Part shown: positions 41,987 to 51,002 of the stretch, one piece after another | How the letters are laid out: each line of letters opens with the position of its first letter | Position numbering within the stretch: position 1 is the stretch's first letter | Source: Bacteroidales bacterium UBA6117 | GTDB lineage: Bacteria > Bacteroidota > Bacteroidia > Bacteroidales > VadinHA17 | Reading direction: 5' to 3' | DNA: 51,002 nt | Assembly: GCA_002428385.1 (NCBI GenBank) | Contig: DIWB01000061.1 | Location: 1 to 51,002, forward strand | Position numbers and translations under genes: made by a program | The notes under the pieces: generated by a model | Database searches by the model: none | What the model was told of the DNA's origin: nothing | Seen by the model: the letters and a program-made list of their open reading frames with translations, nothing else

Positions 41987-43468
41987 ATGTCATTTTTTGA
42001 GGATAAAATTCTTTTCGAAGGTTTGACCTTTGATGATGTTCTGCTTGTTCCTTCATACTCCGAGGTGCTTCCAAGGGAGGTGGATATCAGTTCAATGTTC
42101 AGCAGAAACATAAAAATCAATACTCCCGTAGTGTCTGCGGCAATGGACACTGTCACTGAGGATGAGCTTGCCATTGCCATAGCAAGGGAAGGCGGCATAG
42201 GTGTGATCCACAAGAACATGCCTATCGAAAGACAGGCTGCACAGGTGAAGAGGGTAAAGAGGGCTGAAAACGTAATGATCTTTGATCCCATTACAATCGG
42301 GCTCGAGGCAACGGTGGCTGAAGCCATAAACCTGATGACGGAATATAAGATCGGAGGTATACCTGTCATCGACAAGGGCGGCATACTAAAGGGGATTGTG
42401 ACCAACAGGGATCTGAGGTTTGAAAAAAACAACAGCAAAAAGATCACGGAAGTAATGACGACCGACCTCATAACGACCAATCACCAGACCGATCTGCAGG
42501 CAGCGGCCCGTATTCTGCAGAAGCATAAAATAGAAAAGCTGCCGATGGTGGATGAATCGGGCAAGCTGATCGGCCTTATAACATACAAGGACATCACCAA
42601 AACCAAGGATCGTCCCAACTCATGCAAGGATGACAAGGGAAGGCTGAGGGTTGCCGCTGCCGTAGGTATTGCATCCGACACCCTGTTGAGGGTCGAGGCC
42701 CTCATAAATGCCGGTGTTGATGCCATTGTGATTGACACGGCCCATGCGCATACAAAAAGTGTACTGAAGATTCTCAGGGAGGTAAAGAAAGCCTATCCGT
42801 CAGCAGAGGTAATTGCCGGGAATATAGGCACCGCAGAGGCTGCAAGGAGTCTGGTGGATGAGGGTGTGGATGCAGTAAAAGTCGGGATCGGACCAGGATC
42901 CATTTGCACAACAAGAATTATTGCAGGAGTGGGTGTTCCCCAGCTCAGCGCCATCTATAATGTGGCGAAGGCAATAGAAGGATCGGGTGTACCGGTGATA
43001 GCTGACGGGGGCATAAGATATTCGGGGGATATAATAAAAGCAATTGCAGCAGGAGCTGATTCGATAATGGCCGGATCGCTCTTTGCCGGAGTCGAGGAAT
43101 CGCCGGGCGACACCATTATCTACAACGGACGTAAATTCAAGGCTTACAGGGGAATGGGGTCGATTGAGGCCATGCAGCAGGGGTCAAAGGACAGGTATTT
43201 CCAGGATATCGAAGATGATATACGGAAACTTGTTCCGGAGGGTATTGAAGCAAGGGTCCCGTATAAAGGCACACTTTCGGAAGTCATTTTTCAGATGATG
43301 GGCGGGCTAAGAGCCGGTATGGGTTACCTTGGCGCCAGAAACATTGTTGTCCTTAAGTCGGAAAGCAAATTTACAAGAATCACTCATTCAGGTATAATCG
43401 AAAGCCATCCTCATGATGTGGCAATAACAAGGGAGTCGCCGAACTATAGCAGGAAGTCTTTCGAATAA
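41987..43468 (+). CDS. guaB: IMP dehydrogenase
   Basis: 493 residues from the ATG at 41987. It oxidises IMP to XMP with NAD, the committed step of guanine nucleotide synthesis. The catalytic cysteine is Cys307 in GPGSICTTR; the nucleotide site includes IADGGIRYSGDI and GSLFAGVEE, and the flap has RGMGSIEAM. Two CBS domains lie at about 95-205 (IGGIPVIDKGG, KLPMVDESGKL) and may sense nucleotides. A T-rich tract with TAATTTGC at 41952-41959 may be the promoter, but the box is one base short. It heads a tight run of five genes with the PpiC/SurA/OstA proteins. Confidence 0.97.
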   Translation: MSFFEDKILFEGLTFDDVLLVPSYSEVLPREVDISSMFSRNIKINTPVVSAAMDTVTEDELAIAIAREGGIGVIHKNMPIERQAAQVKRVKRAENVMIFDPITIGLEATVAEAINLMTEYKIGGIPVIDKGGILKGIVTNRDLRFEKNNSKKITEVMTTDLITTNHQTDLQAAARILQKHKIEKLPMVDESGKLIGLITYKDITKTKDRPNSCKDDKGRLRVAAAVGIASDTLLRVEALINAGVDAIVIDTAHAHTKSVLKILREVKKAYPSAEVIAGNIGTAEAARSLVDEGVDAVKVGIGPGSICTTRIIAGVGVPQLSAIYNVAKAIEGSGVPVIADGGIRYSGDIIKAIAAGADSIMAGSLFAGVEESPGDTIIYNGRKFKAYRGMGSIEAMQQGSKDRYFQDIEDDIRKLVPEGIEARVPYKGTLSEVIFQMMGGLRAGMGYLGARNIVVLKSESKFTRITHSGIIESHPHDVAITRESPNYSRKSFE

Positions 43469-43487
43469 CGGATCTCTTCGCAGCGCC

Positions 43488-45194
43488 ATGAGACAAAAAT
43501 CAATCCTGAGCCATATACTGATCATTCTGTCTCTTTCATCCGGCTTTGCTCAAAATGCCGATGAAAAGATACTTATGACCGTGGCAAAAATGGATGTCGA
43601 GGCAGGCGAATTTGTCAGAATGTTCAATAAGAGCCTTGATCCGGCATACAGGGTTGAGATTGATGAATATCTTCAACAGTTCATTGCTTTCAAGCTGAAG
43701 GTTGCAGATGCGGTTGAGCATGGTTATGATACTACCGCAGCCTTCAGGGAAGAACTCAAAGGATACCGGAATCAACTGGCGCAAACCTGGCTGACCGATC
43801 CCGATATCAGGGAAAAGACACTCAGAAAAGCCTACCAGCGTTACCTTGAGGAGATAAATGCATCTCACATACTTGTCAGCTGCCCCCGGGATGCTGCTCC
43901 GGACGACACACTGAAGGCATACAGAAGGGCAGTCGGAATAAGAAAAAGAATTCTTGAAGGAGAACAGTTCGGAGAAGTGGCACTATCCGAATCCGATGAC
44001 AAATCGGCAATGATCAACAAGGGCAGTCTGGGCTATTTTACAGCATTCCAGATGATCACACCCTTTGAAGATGCTGCTTACAGTCTTCAGCCAGGTACGG
44101 TCTCATGGCCTGTACGAACACCTTTCGGCTATCATATAATTAAAGTCATCGACCGCAGGCCGTCGAGAGGGAAGATAAGGGTCTCCCATATCATGAAATC
44201 GGTTCCTCCCGGATCGGACGGGCAGGCAGTCATAAAGGCTGAGAGTGAAATCAATCAGATTTATGAAAGGCTGGGGAAAGGTGAATCATTTGCGAAGCTT
44301 GCCTCTGAAAAATCCGACCACAGGGAGTCTGCGGCAAACGGAGGAGAGATGAACTGGTTTGGAGCCGGAGAGATTATAAATGACTTCTCTGAGGCAGCAT
44401 TTGCAATAAAGGATACAGGGGAATACACAAAGCCGGTCACGACCCCGTATGGATTTCATATAATCAAACTCCTCGAAAGAAAGGGGCCCGGAACCTATGA
44501 AGAGGCCAAGCCTTTCCTCGAGAGCAGGCTGAATCAGACGGACCTGGTTTCACTGGGGAAAAAGTCGTTTATCGACAGGCTGAAGAAGGAATATGAATTC
44601 AGGGTGGTTCCTGAAGTAAGAAACTGGTTTATAAAGAACACCGACACCCTTATAATCCGCGGAAAGACAAGGTATCCCGCCCGTCTGATCCCTGAAGGTA
44701 ATATATGCTCCTTTGCCGGTAAGGGTCTGTCTGCAGCAGATTTTGCATCGTATCTTGAAAAAAGTGACAGGGTTATTGAAACTGACAACCCCGCTCACTT
44801 TATAGATGAATCTCTTGAATCGATAGCTTCTGAGGAAATCATGAAATATGAGGATTCCATCCTTGAAAAGAAGCATGCCGACTTCAAATATCTTATGAAA
44901 GAGTTTCACGACGGGATACTGCTTTTCGAGATATCATCGGATAAGGTCTGGAACAGGGTTCAGGAGGATTCAGCAGGTCTGATGAAGCATTATGAGCTTA
45001 ACAAGGACAAGTTTCAGGCTGAAAGAAACGGTGCGGCTTCTCCCCTGCCCTTCAGGGAAGTTCAGGCAGATGTCATCTCGAGCTACCAGGACTGGCTTAA
45101 TGAAGAATGGATCAGGGAATTAAAGAGCAAATACGCTATAAAAATCGATGATCAGGTTTTTGAAGAAGTTAAAAAAGAACTAGCATATGAATAG
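43488..45194 (+). CDS. PpiC-type peptidyl-prolyl isomerase with two parvulin domains
   Basis: A 568-residue exported protein with a signal peptide (LIILSLSSGFAQN). An N-terminal SurA-like helical region (residues 25-120) precedes two parvulin rotamase domains: NASHILVSC (about 124-225, ending GYHIIKVIDR) and RVSHIMKSV (about 230-335, ending GFHIIKLLER). The C-terminal 230 residues are helical and chaperone-like. It probably assists folding of outer-membrane proteins in the periplasm. It starts 19 bases after guaB and overlaps the next gene by 8 bases. Confidence 0.88.
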   Translation: MRQKSILSHILIILSLSSGFAQNADEKILMTVAKMDVEAGEFVRMFNKSLDPAYRVEIDEYLQQFIAFKLKVADAVEHGYDTTAAFREELKGYRNQLAQTWLTDPDIREKTLRKAYQRYLEEINASHILVSCPRDAAPDDTLKAYRRAVGIRKRILEGEQFGEVALSESDDKSAMINKGSLGYFTAFQMITPFEDAAYSLQPGTVSWPVRTPFGYHIIKVIDRRPSRGKIRVSHIMKSVPPGSDGQAVIKAESEINQIYERLGKGESFAKLASEKSDHRESAANGGEMNWFGAGEIINDFSEAAFAIKDTGEYTKPVTTPYGFHIIKLLERKGPGTYEEAKPFLESRLNQTDLVSLGKKSFIDRLKKEYEFRVVPEVRNWFIKNTDTLIIRGKTRYPARLIPEGNICSFAGKGLSAADFASYLEKSDRVIETDNPAHFIDESLESIASEEIMKYEDSILEKKHADFKYLMKEFHDGILLFEISSDKVWNRVQEDSAGLMKHYELNKDKFQAERNGAASPLPFREVQADVISSYQDWLNEEWIRELKSKYAIKIDDQVFEEVKKELAYE

Positions 45195-46035
45195 GATTTT
45201 ACAGTTCATACTGATACTGCTTACCGTATATGCCTGCAATGGAGGCAATGGTCAGCCCCGGCGTACAGCCGTTGCCAAAGCAGGCGACAGGGTTCTTTTC
45301 CTGGATGAGATACCGATGAATGTGATAATCCCTGATACTCCTGCCGACAGCGCGGCTTATGTCCAGAACTATATCAACAAATGGGGAAAAAGGGAGCTTT
45401 TATTTCAGAAGGCTGCAACCAATCTATCTCCCGGACAGATGGAGGAGATCGATTACCAGGTGGCTGAAACAAGACGCAACCTTGTTGTGCATGAATACCA
45501 GAGCATGATGATTATCCAGAAAATGGACACCGTCATATCACGCGAAGAGATGGAACGTTACTACGAGGGAAACGGGGAAGGATTTATGCTGACCTCCAAC
45601 ATCGTAAAGGCCCTGTTCATCAAGCTGCCTGTTGAAACACCCGAAATGTGGAAATTCAGGTCGCTGATAAGGTCCGACAAACAAAAAGATATTCAGGAAC
45701 TTGAAAGCCTGTGCTACCAGTTCGCCGAGCGATTTGATGATTTTAACGAAGACTGGATTACAATGGACAAACTTTCGGTTGAAATGAAGGATGAGATTCC
45801 CAACCAGGAGAACTTTCTCAGATGGACCAAATTTCATGAAGCACGCGATTCGGCATCGGTTTATCTTGTGGCAATTAATGATTTCAGGCTTAGAGGAACA
45901 CTTGCTCCGTTTGAATATGTCATGGAAGATATACGCAGGCTTATTTGGAATAACCGCCGGATCGAATTTATCCAGGAACTTGAGAATGGGATTTATAATG
46001 AAGGATTAAAGCAAAACAGTTTTAAAATTTACTGA
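45187..46035 (+). CDS. SurA-like periplasmic lipoprotein without a parvulin domain
   Basis: A 282-residue protein. LILLTVYACNGG gives a lipobox (Cys17). The rest (AKAGDRVLFLDEIPMNVI, YVQNYINKWGKRELLFQKA, ISREEMERYYEGNGEGF) is the SurA/PpiC N-terminal chaperone fold with its swapped helices, but the GYHII/GFHII rotamase core is missing. ATG lies inside the end of the previous gene. It probably works as a chaperone partner of the two isomerases beside it. This middle member is commonly annotated as hypothetical. Confidence 0.75.
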   Translation: MNRILQFILILLTVYACNGGNGQPRRTAVAKAGDRVLFLDEIPMNVIIPDTPADSAAYVQNYINKWGKRELLFQKAATNLSPGQMEEIDYQVAETRRNLVVHEYQSMMIIQKMDTVISREEMERYYEGNGEGFMLTSNIVKALFIKLPVETPEMWKFRSLIRSDKQKDIQELESLCYQFAERFDDFNEDWITMDKLSVEMKDEIPNQENFLRWTKFHEARDSASVYLVAINDFRLRGTLAPFEYVMEDIRRLIWNNRRIEFIQELENGIYNEGLKQNSFKIY

Positions 46036-46039
46036 TAAA

Positions 46040-47392
46040 ATGAGAAGAAAAAGGACAGTTTTATTTTCGGTTGCAGGATTGATGCTGTGTGTTGCTTCAT
46101 CAAATGCCCAGACACTTGTTGAGTCAGTTGCCGCGATTGTAGGGAATGAGGTAATCTACCTTTCGGATGTGGAAAACGGCGTTATGGATATGAGAAGAAA
46201 TAACCCAAGGGCAAGGGTGGATGATCTTCGATGCAATATTTTCCAGGAATTGCTTATCGCCAAGCTTTTTGTAGATCAGGCCAGGATCGACAGCATAATC
46301 GTCACAGACGACATGGTAGAAGCTGATCTGAATATGCAGATCAACGATGCCATAAGAATTGCCGGAAGCGAGGATGCACTTGTGAAATCTTTCAACAAGA
46401 GCATGATTGAGATTAGAAGGGATGTCAGGAAGGCGCTGGTGGAGAGCCAGACAGTATCTGAAGTTCAGAATACAATTACTTCAGATCTTAAGGTAACCCC
46501 CAACGATGTCAGAAGATTCTTTAATTCAATCCCCAGGGATTCGCTGCCCGTCATCCCGTCGCGGGTTCAGATCAGCATTATTCAGCTCGATCCCCCAAGA
46601 AATGAGGAAAACAAAGCTGAAGCAAGGCAGAAGCTGCTTGATATCCGCAGTCAGATCCTTGCAGGCAAGAGCTTCGCACTGCTTGCAATACAAAATTCAG
46701 AAGACGGTTCGTACATAAACGGAGGCGAGATTGGTTACAAGCTCAAGGGTGAACTTGAAAAACCTTATGCCGATGCTGCATGGAGCCTCGCCCCGAACAC
46801 AGTCTCAAGAATCGTTGAATCAAAATACGGCTTCCACATTATCCAGATGATCGACAAGAAAGGAGATCTCCTGAACACAAGGCATATTCTCATCAGGCCG
46901 AAGGTTAAGCCAGGGGATTCGGAAGAGGCGCTTGCCAGACTCGACAGCCTGACAAGGCTTATTCGCAAGGACAGCCTTAAATTCGAAGATGCTGCCATAA
47001 GGTTCTCCACTCACGCCGACAGCCGGATCAACGGCGGGAAGATGGTAAGCGCCAATCCTGCAGAGAGGATCAACTGGTTCTCGCTTGATGAGCTGAACAG
47101 GGATATGTATACCAGGATCAGGGATCTGAAAGTGGGTGAGATATCAGAACCATTCCAGACCACCGATGACATCGGGAATGTGGTTTTCAGGGTTGTAAAG
47201 CTGGACGATGAAATACCGGCACACCGGGCAAATCTGAAGGATGACTACCAGTATTTTTACAACGCAACAATGATGAGAGAAAGGCAGTCGTCGTACCAGA
47301 AGTGGATCATGAAAAAGATTGAGACTACGTATATCAGGATCAGTGATGAGTTCAAATCGTGTAAATTCCTTGAATCAGGATGGCTGAAATAG
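46040..47392 (+). CDS. SurA-type periplasmic chaperone / peptidyl-prolyl isomerase
   Basis: A 450-residue protein with signal peptide (LFSVAGLMLCVASSNAQ). The SurA N-terminal domain starts VESVAAIVGNEVIYLSDVE, an arrangement nearly identical to that of SurA proteins. Two parvulin domains follow: RVQISIIQL to GFHIIQMID (about 180-275) and NTRHILIRP to about 390. It carries outer-membrane proteins across the periplasm. It starts 4 bases after the previous stop and overlaps the OstA-like gene by 13 bases. Confidence 0.9.
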   Translation: MRRKRTVLFSVAGLMLCVASSNAQTLVESVAAIVGNEVIYLSDVENGVMDMRRNNPRARVDDLRCNIFQELLIAKLFVDQARIDSIIVTDDMVEADLNMQINDAIRIAGSEDALVKSFNKSMIEIRRDVRKALVESQTVSEVQNTITSDLKVTPNDVRRFFNSIPRDSLPVIPSRVQISIIQLDPPRNEENKAEARQKLLDIRSQILAGKSFALLAIQNSEDGSYINGGEIGYKLKGELEKPYADAAWSLAPNTVSRIVESKYGFHIIQMIDKKGDLLNTRHILIRPKVKPGDSEEALARLDSLTRLIRKDSLKFEDAAIRFSTHADSRINGGKMVSANPAERINWFSLDELNRDMYTRIRDLKVGEISEPFQTTDDIGNVVFRVVKLDDEIPAHRANLKDDYQYFYNATMMRERQSSYQKWIMKKIETTYIRISDEFKSCKFLESGWLK

Positions 47393-48960
47393 CATCTTTG
47401 AAAACATGGCTTTCTTCAGAATTCTTCAGAAAATCCCTGCTTCTGGCGGGTATTATTCTTATTTCACAATCATTTTTCAGCCAGGATCTGCCTAAACAAC
47501 AGAAACCCGGGAAAAAAATGATTGAGGTTCTCAATGCCGATGAAGGGATCGATGAAATAGAAAAAAGCACCGGGAGAAGGGTAACAAGGCTTCTAAGGAA
47601 CGTTTCCCTTAAGCAGGAGGATATTTTCATGACCTGCGACAGCGCCTGGTTTTATCCTGGCGTTAATCAGGTTAAGGCCTTCAGAAGAATCCACATGTTT
47701 CAGGGAGACACCCTTCATCTTTACGGCGACAGCCTGTTTTATGACGGAGCAACTGAACAGGCATCGGTTCATGGCAATGTTGAACTCGTCGACAAGGAAA
47801 CCCATTTGTTCACCCAGGCCGTTGATTATGATGTGGCAAACGAGATTGCCCGTTACAACACGGGAGGAAGGATCACCAACGGAGAGAACACCCTTACGAG
47901 CATCATTGGCATCTATTACGTGGCACAGAATCTTTTCCATTTCAAGGACAGCGTCAACATAGTCAATCCCGATTATGTAATGAAGGCTGATACCATGGAC
48001 TATAACACTCAGACCGAGACTGCTTTTTTCACAGGTCCGTCCGAAATGGAAGGCGACAGCATCTACCTTTATTGCGAAAGAGGCTGGTACGACACAAAAA
48101 ACGACATATCAAGGATCTGGAAGAATGCCGTAATCGACAACAGGCAGCAGATTATAAGGGGAGATTCGCTCTATTATGATGATCTCAACGGATACGGTCT
48201 TGCCTTTAACAATACAAGCATTACCGATACAACCAACAACATAATTGTAAAGGGCGATTATGCATGGTACTATGAGAAGCCTGAGCGATTCATGGTCACT
48301 GAAAAAGCCTTGTTCATCCAGGTGTCGAAAGAGGACTCACTATTCCTCCATGCCGATACAATAAGCGCCATAACCAGATCCGACTCTGCCATGAAGGACT
48401 ACAGGCTGATGAGAGCCTACCACAACTGCAAGATCTTCAGCCATGATCTTCAGGCAAAATGTGACTCCCTTTCCTACTCGTTCCGCGATTCGGTAATCAG
48501 GCTTTATACTTTGCCCGTGCTCTGGTCGGAAGAAAATCAGCTCGTCTCCGATTCAATAGCCATATTCACAAAGAACCGGCAGGCAGACAGGCTCGAATTA
48601 TATAATTCTGCTTTTGTGACCAGCCAGGTTGATGATACACGTTTCAACCAGGTCAAGGGCAGATCGCTTACAGGTTACTTCAGGGATAATGAGCTGTACA
48701 AGATCAACGTTGAGGGTAATGGAGAGACCATTTACTACCTTCTGGACGGCGATCAGATTGTTGGAGTCAATCAGGCCAAATGTGCCAGGATTGAAATCCT
48801 GGTCGAAGACGGGAAGATTGTCGAGATAGCTGAGTACCAGAATCCTGAAGGTTTTATCGATCCCCCTTCGGAGGCAGATCCGCTAAAGCTCAGACTGGAA
48901 GGGTTTATCTGGCAGGATTTGATAAGACCTAAAAAAATGGAGGACATATTTAAAAAATAA
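47380..48960 (+). CDS. OstA/LptA-like exported protein
   Basis: A 526-residue protein. A signal peptide (LLLAGIILISQSFFSQ) is followed by repeated OstA/LptA-type beta units: MTCDSAWFYPGVNQVKAF, HLYGDSLFYDGATEQASVHG, MKADTMDYNTQTETAFFTG, GDSLYYDDLNGYGLAFN, LHADTISAIT. This is the beta-jelly-roll architecture that binds lipopolysaccharide in LptA and the LptD N-terminus. No C-terminal barrel is present. It probably bridges or assists LPS export, consistent with the SurA-type neighbours. It ends the guaB run; mutL, which I often recall next in Bacteroidota, is absent. Confidence 0.85.
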   Translation: MAEIASLKTWLSSEFFRKSLLLAGIILISQSFFSQDLPKQQKPGKKMIEVLNADEGIDEIEKSTGRRVTRLLRNVSLKQEDIFMTCDSAWFYPGVNQVKAFRRIHMFQGDTLHLYGDSLFYDGATEQASVHGNVELVDKETHLFTQAVDYDVANEIARYNTGGRITNGENTLTSIIGIYYVAQNLFHFKDSVNIVNPDYVMKADTMDYNTQTETAFFTGPSEMEGDSIYLYCERGWYDTKNDISRIWKNAVIDNRQQIIRGDSLYYDDLNGYGLAFNNTSITDTTNNIIVKGDYAWYYEKPERFMVTEKALFIQVSKEDSLFLHADTISAITRSDSAMKDYRLMRAYHNCKIFSHDLQAKCDSLSYSFRDSVIRLYTLPVLWSEENQLVSDSIAIFTKNRQADRLELYNSAFVTSQVDDTRFNQVKGRSLTGYFRDNELYKINVEGNGETIYYLLDGDQIVGVNQAKCARIEILVEDGKIVEIAEYQNPEGFIDPPSEADPLKLRLEGFIWQDLIRPKKMEDIFKK

Positions 48961-48997
48961 TAAGTACTGAACAGCAGGTCATTTAAGATCATATTTC

Positions 48998-49005
48998 TAT
49001 TTTTG
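48998..49005 (+). promoter_or_regulatory. Bacteroidota -7 box for the sulfatase, with a palindrome in the leader
   Basis: TATTTTTG fits TAnnTTTG. The ATG is about 120 bases downstream, leaving a long leader that contains the palindrome AATTGC-GAT-GCAATT (49040-49054), a possible regulator site. Confidence 0.4.
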
Positions 49006-49127
49006 TTAAAGAAGTTATGTTTGTCGCATAATCAGAAGAAATTGCGATGCAATTTTGTCACGGTGATATTTATGAATGGATAAAAATCAAAAAAAGGGAA
49101 TACCAAACAATTCTGAAACCTTAAATC

Positions 49128-50741
49128 ATGAAAATATTTTTTTCTGAAAGAACCTATGGTATTATAATTTCAGCGGTTGCAGGAGGAAGCATCCTGAACG
49201 CACAAACTCAATTTGCAGGCAGAGTACAACAGAAGGAAGTGCAAAAGAAGATGTCCAATGTACTTTTCATTGCCTCTGATGATATGAGCAGTGCCCTCAA
49301 TGCCTTTGGAAATTCTGCAGTGCAAACTCCTAATTTTGACAGGCTGGCGAAAATGGGAGTTGTTTTCAACAGGGCTTATAATCAGTCTCCCCTCTCAGGC
49401 CCGAGCAGGGCATCCATTTTGACGGGTTACCGTCCCGATCGTATCGGGGTGCACGATCTGAGCGGGAAATTTCGTGATGCTGTTCCGGATGCAGTTACCC
49501 TTCCGGAACTGTTCAAAAATAACGGATATTACACCTGCCGTATAGGCAAAATTTATCATGCAGGGGTCCCCAGCGAGATAGGGCTGCCCGGGTCAGATGA
49601 TCCTCAGTCGTGGAATATTACATATAATCCGGTTGGAAGGGATAAAACCGATGAAGGAAAATTGGTCGGGAATGTGGTGCTCGGGACCTGGCTTGCTTTG
49701 GACTGCAACGATAACGAGATGACTGACGGAATCTCGGCCAATCTGGCTATCAGCATTCTCAGAAGCAGGTACAGTAATATAGGTAGTGCATATGGAGGTC
49801 CGGCAAGAAAAGATGCCCCTCCCCGCCGGTCAGGACAGCCGTTTTTTTTGGCAGTTGGCTTCTACAGGCCGCATATACCGTATATTGCGCCACAGAAGTA
49901 TTTCGACCTCTACAAAGATGTTGAAGTTCCTGAAAAATTCGAAGAGGAATGGCTAACAAAACCGGCTCTTGCAAGAAATGTGACCCCATGGAATGCCGGG
50001 GCGAGTGAAGAAGAATGCAAGGATGCCATAAGAGCATATTATGCATCTATAAGTTTTGTAGATGCACAGCTTGGGAAACTTTTGGATGCTCTTGAAGAAC
50101 TTAATCTGATAGATAACACCATAATAGTCTTCTGGAGCGATCATGGTTACATGCTCGGTGAGCACGGTTTATGGCAGAAGCAGAATCTTTTTGAGAACAC
50201 TGCCAGTCAACCTCTTATGATATATGCTCCTGGATACGCACAAGGCCAAACCTGCAATCGTATCGTTGAAATGCTCGATATATATCCGACTGTTGCTGAA
50301 ATTGCCGGACTGAAGGCTCCTGATAACCTTGACGGGAAAAGTCTTGTAAAATTGCTGCTGGATACTGATGCAGAATGGGATTTTCCTGCATTTACCCAAC
50401 AGGCCAGAACGCTTATTAAGCAGAGCAGTAACTTCCCGGGAATGGGAGGATCAGGCTTGTTCATGTTCAATCCGGCTCTTAATGAAAAAAACACCACAAT
50501 ATTCGGCAGATCGATCAGAGTGGACAGATATCGTTATACAGAATGGAATGAAGGCCAAGACGGAATTGAACTATATGATTATCATACCGATCCTGACGAG
50601 CATATTAACCAGACGAATAATCCTCAGTATAAAAATATCGTTACTGAACTATCTGCCAGATTGCGTTCGGGTTATGATGCTGAAGAAATCAGAAAAACGC
50701 AGGAAACCATAATTAAAAACAGGAACGCAGCCGGAAAATAA
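49128..50741 (+). CDS. Serine-type sulfatase (S1 family, iduronate-2-sulfatase-like)
   Basis: A 537-residue exported enzyme (signal peptide within IIISAVAGGSILNAQ) that removes sulfate esters from glycans. The modified residue is Ser90 in SPLSGPSRASILTG (pattern S-x-P-S-R), so it needs a radical-SAM maturase to become formylglycine. Metal ligands are Asp51-Asp52 in IASDDM and the late FWSDHGYMLGEHG. The lysine-containing LWQKQNLFE is the typical iduronate-sulfatase-like loop. No maturase gene is in the window. It is separated from the OstA gene by 167 bases and followed by an ECF sigma gene, possibly the start of a glycan utilisation locus. Confidence 0.92.
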   Translation: MKIFFSERTYGIIISAVAGGSILNAQTQFAGRVQQKEVQKKMSNVLFIASDDMSSALNAFGNSAVQTPNFDRLAKMGVVFNRAYNQSPLSGPSRASILTGYRPDRIGVHDLSGKFRDAVPDAVTLPELFKNNGYYTCRIGKIYHAGVPSEIGLPGSDDPQSWNITYNPVGRDKTDEGKLVGNVVLGTWLALDCNDNEMTDGISANLAISILRSRYSNIGSAYGGPARKDAPPRRSGQPFFLAVGFYRPHIPYIAPQKYFDLYKDVEVPEKFEEEWLTKPALARNVTPWNAGASEEECKDAIRAYYASISFVDAQLGKLLDALEELNLIDNTIIVFWSDHGYMLGEHGLWQKQNLFENTASQPLMIYAPGYAQGQTCNRIVEMLDIYPTVAEIAGLKAPDNLDGKSLVKLLLDTDAEWDFPAFTQQARTLIKQSSNFPGMGGSGLFMFNPALNEKNTTIFGRSIRVDRYRYTEWNEGQDGIELYDYHTDPDEHINQTNNPQYKNIVTELSARLRSGYDAEEIRKTQETIIKNRNAAGK

Positions 50742-50829
50742 TCCTGTAAGGGCTTAACCCCGAACCTGTAAGTGTGCTTGGAGGCAAAATCCTAAAGATT
50801 TTTGAATTTACCTGTTTGATTAATAAGTT

Positions 50830-50837
50830 TATCTTTG
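50830..50837 (+). promoter_or_regulatory. Bacteroidota -7 box for the second ECF sigma gene
   Basis: TATCTTTG followed by C is a full match to TAnnTTTGC. The ATG is 26 bases downstream. TTTG elements occur 11 and 25 bases upstream, neither at the ideal distance. Confidence 0.5.
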
Positions 50838-50863
50838 CTTAAGAGAAATATAGTTAAGACAAA

Positions 50864-51002
50864 ATGTTGGATGATTTTTCGGATGACATTGAACTTGTTG
50901 AACGACTTAAGGGAGGAGATCTTAATGCATTCGATATTTTATTCCGCAAGTATTCCGGCAAGATGTATTCCTTTACATTTAAGGGCACCTCGAAAAACTA
51001 TT
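50864..51002 (+). CDS. ECF-type RNA polymerase sigma factor, N-terminal part, runs off right edge
   Basis: The frame from the ATG at 50864 is open to the window edge (46 codons). It reads LVERLKGGDLNAFDILF then RKYSGKMYSF, the region 1.2/2.1 opening of Bacteroidota ECF sigma factors of the kind often followed by a FecR-type anti-sigma gene and a SusC/SusD pair. Too little is present to be more specific. Its position just after a sulfatase suggests a glycan-responsive unit continuing to the right. Confidence 0.8.
   Translation, partial: MLDDFSDDIELVERLKGGDLNAFDILFRKYSGKMYSFTFKGTSKNY

Noticed and set aside
50786..50802. Terminator after the sulfatase
   Set aside because: The AAAATC/GATTTT stem is short and AT-rich, so too weak to call.

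Overview
The window reads as chromosome of an uncultured or little-studied member of the Bacteroidota, most likely Bacteroidales/Marinilabiliales-like. Pointers are the enlarged signal peptidase I, TonB-dependent receptors with an N-terminal carboxypeptidase-regulatory domain, DUF4249, DUF4097, DUF5063 and DUF1080 proteins, guaB followed by PpiC/SurA and OstA genes, lipoboxes on exported proteins, and several matches to the Bacteroidota -7 promoter box TAnnTTTG. No rRNA, tRNA, CRISPR array, plasmid origin or autonomous transposase was seen.

Layout. 1-500: a scarred edge with a DUF559 nuclease remnant, a hairpin element and the last 24 codons of ribosomal protein L20, ended by a terminator. 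0.5-5.1 kb: dapB-lepB (minus), a lipoprotein amidohydrolase and a YkgJ-type protein. 5.3-12.1 kb: a TolC / membrane-fusion / MacB-type ATPase operon with a putative sigma-54 promoter, a receiver-less sigma-54 activator, a small PH-like protein and a broken FtsX-type permease, so the exporter has no intact permease in view. 12.1-18.5 kb: an AT-rich four-gene island (TonB receptor, DUF4249 lipoprotein, MG2/plug-like protein, unknown exported protein) followed by a dense repeat region. 19-26 kb: trmD, ornithine aminotransferase, an M28 peptidase, an unknown membrane protein, and an ECF sigma / anti-sigma-like / DUF4097 operon. 26-36 kb: mutS2, an internally deleted M28 peptidase, an FAD oxidoreductase lipoprotein, and the minus-strand run DUF5063 - 3'-5' exonuclease - rlmI-like - tex. 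36-40 kb: glycan-related genes (double DUF1080 lipoprotein, a GH106-like remnant, a GH109-like enzyme). 40-49 kb: recQ divergent from guaB, with three PpiC/SurA-type genes and an OstA-like gene tightly packed behind guaB. 49-51 kb: a serine-type sulfatase and the start of a second ECF sigma factor.

Two themes are not explained by ordinary annotation. First, at least four genes (FtsX permease, one M28 peptidase, GH106-like, rplT) look deletion-scarred; three proposed junctions coincide with short sequence that both sides could share, and one lies exactly where an interspersed repeat meets the gene. This could be real genome decay or an assembly artefact. Second, intergenic spaces carry tandem 7-8-bp arrays of different sequence but the same period, and at three genes the array starts on the stop codon itself. 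A modular interspersed repeat with a roughly 42-bp near-palindrome occurs three times, twice around a MITE-like element of about 266 bp.
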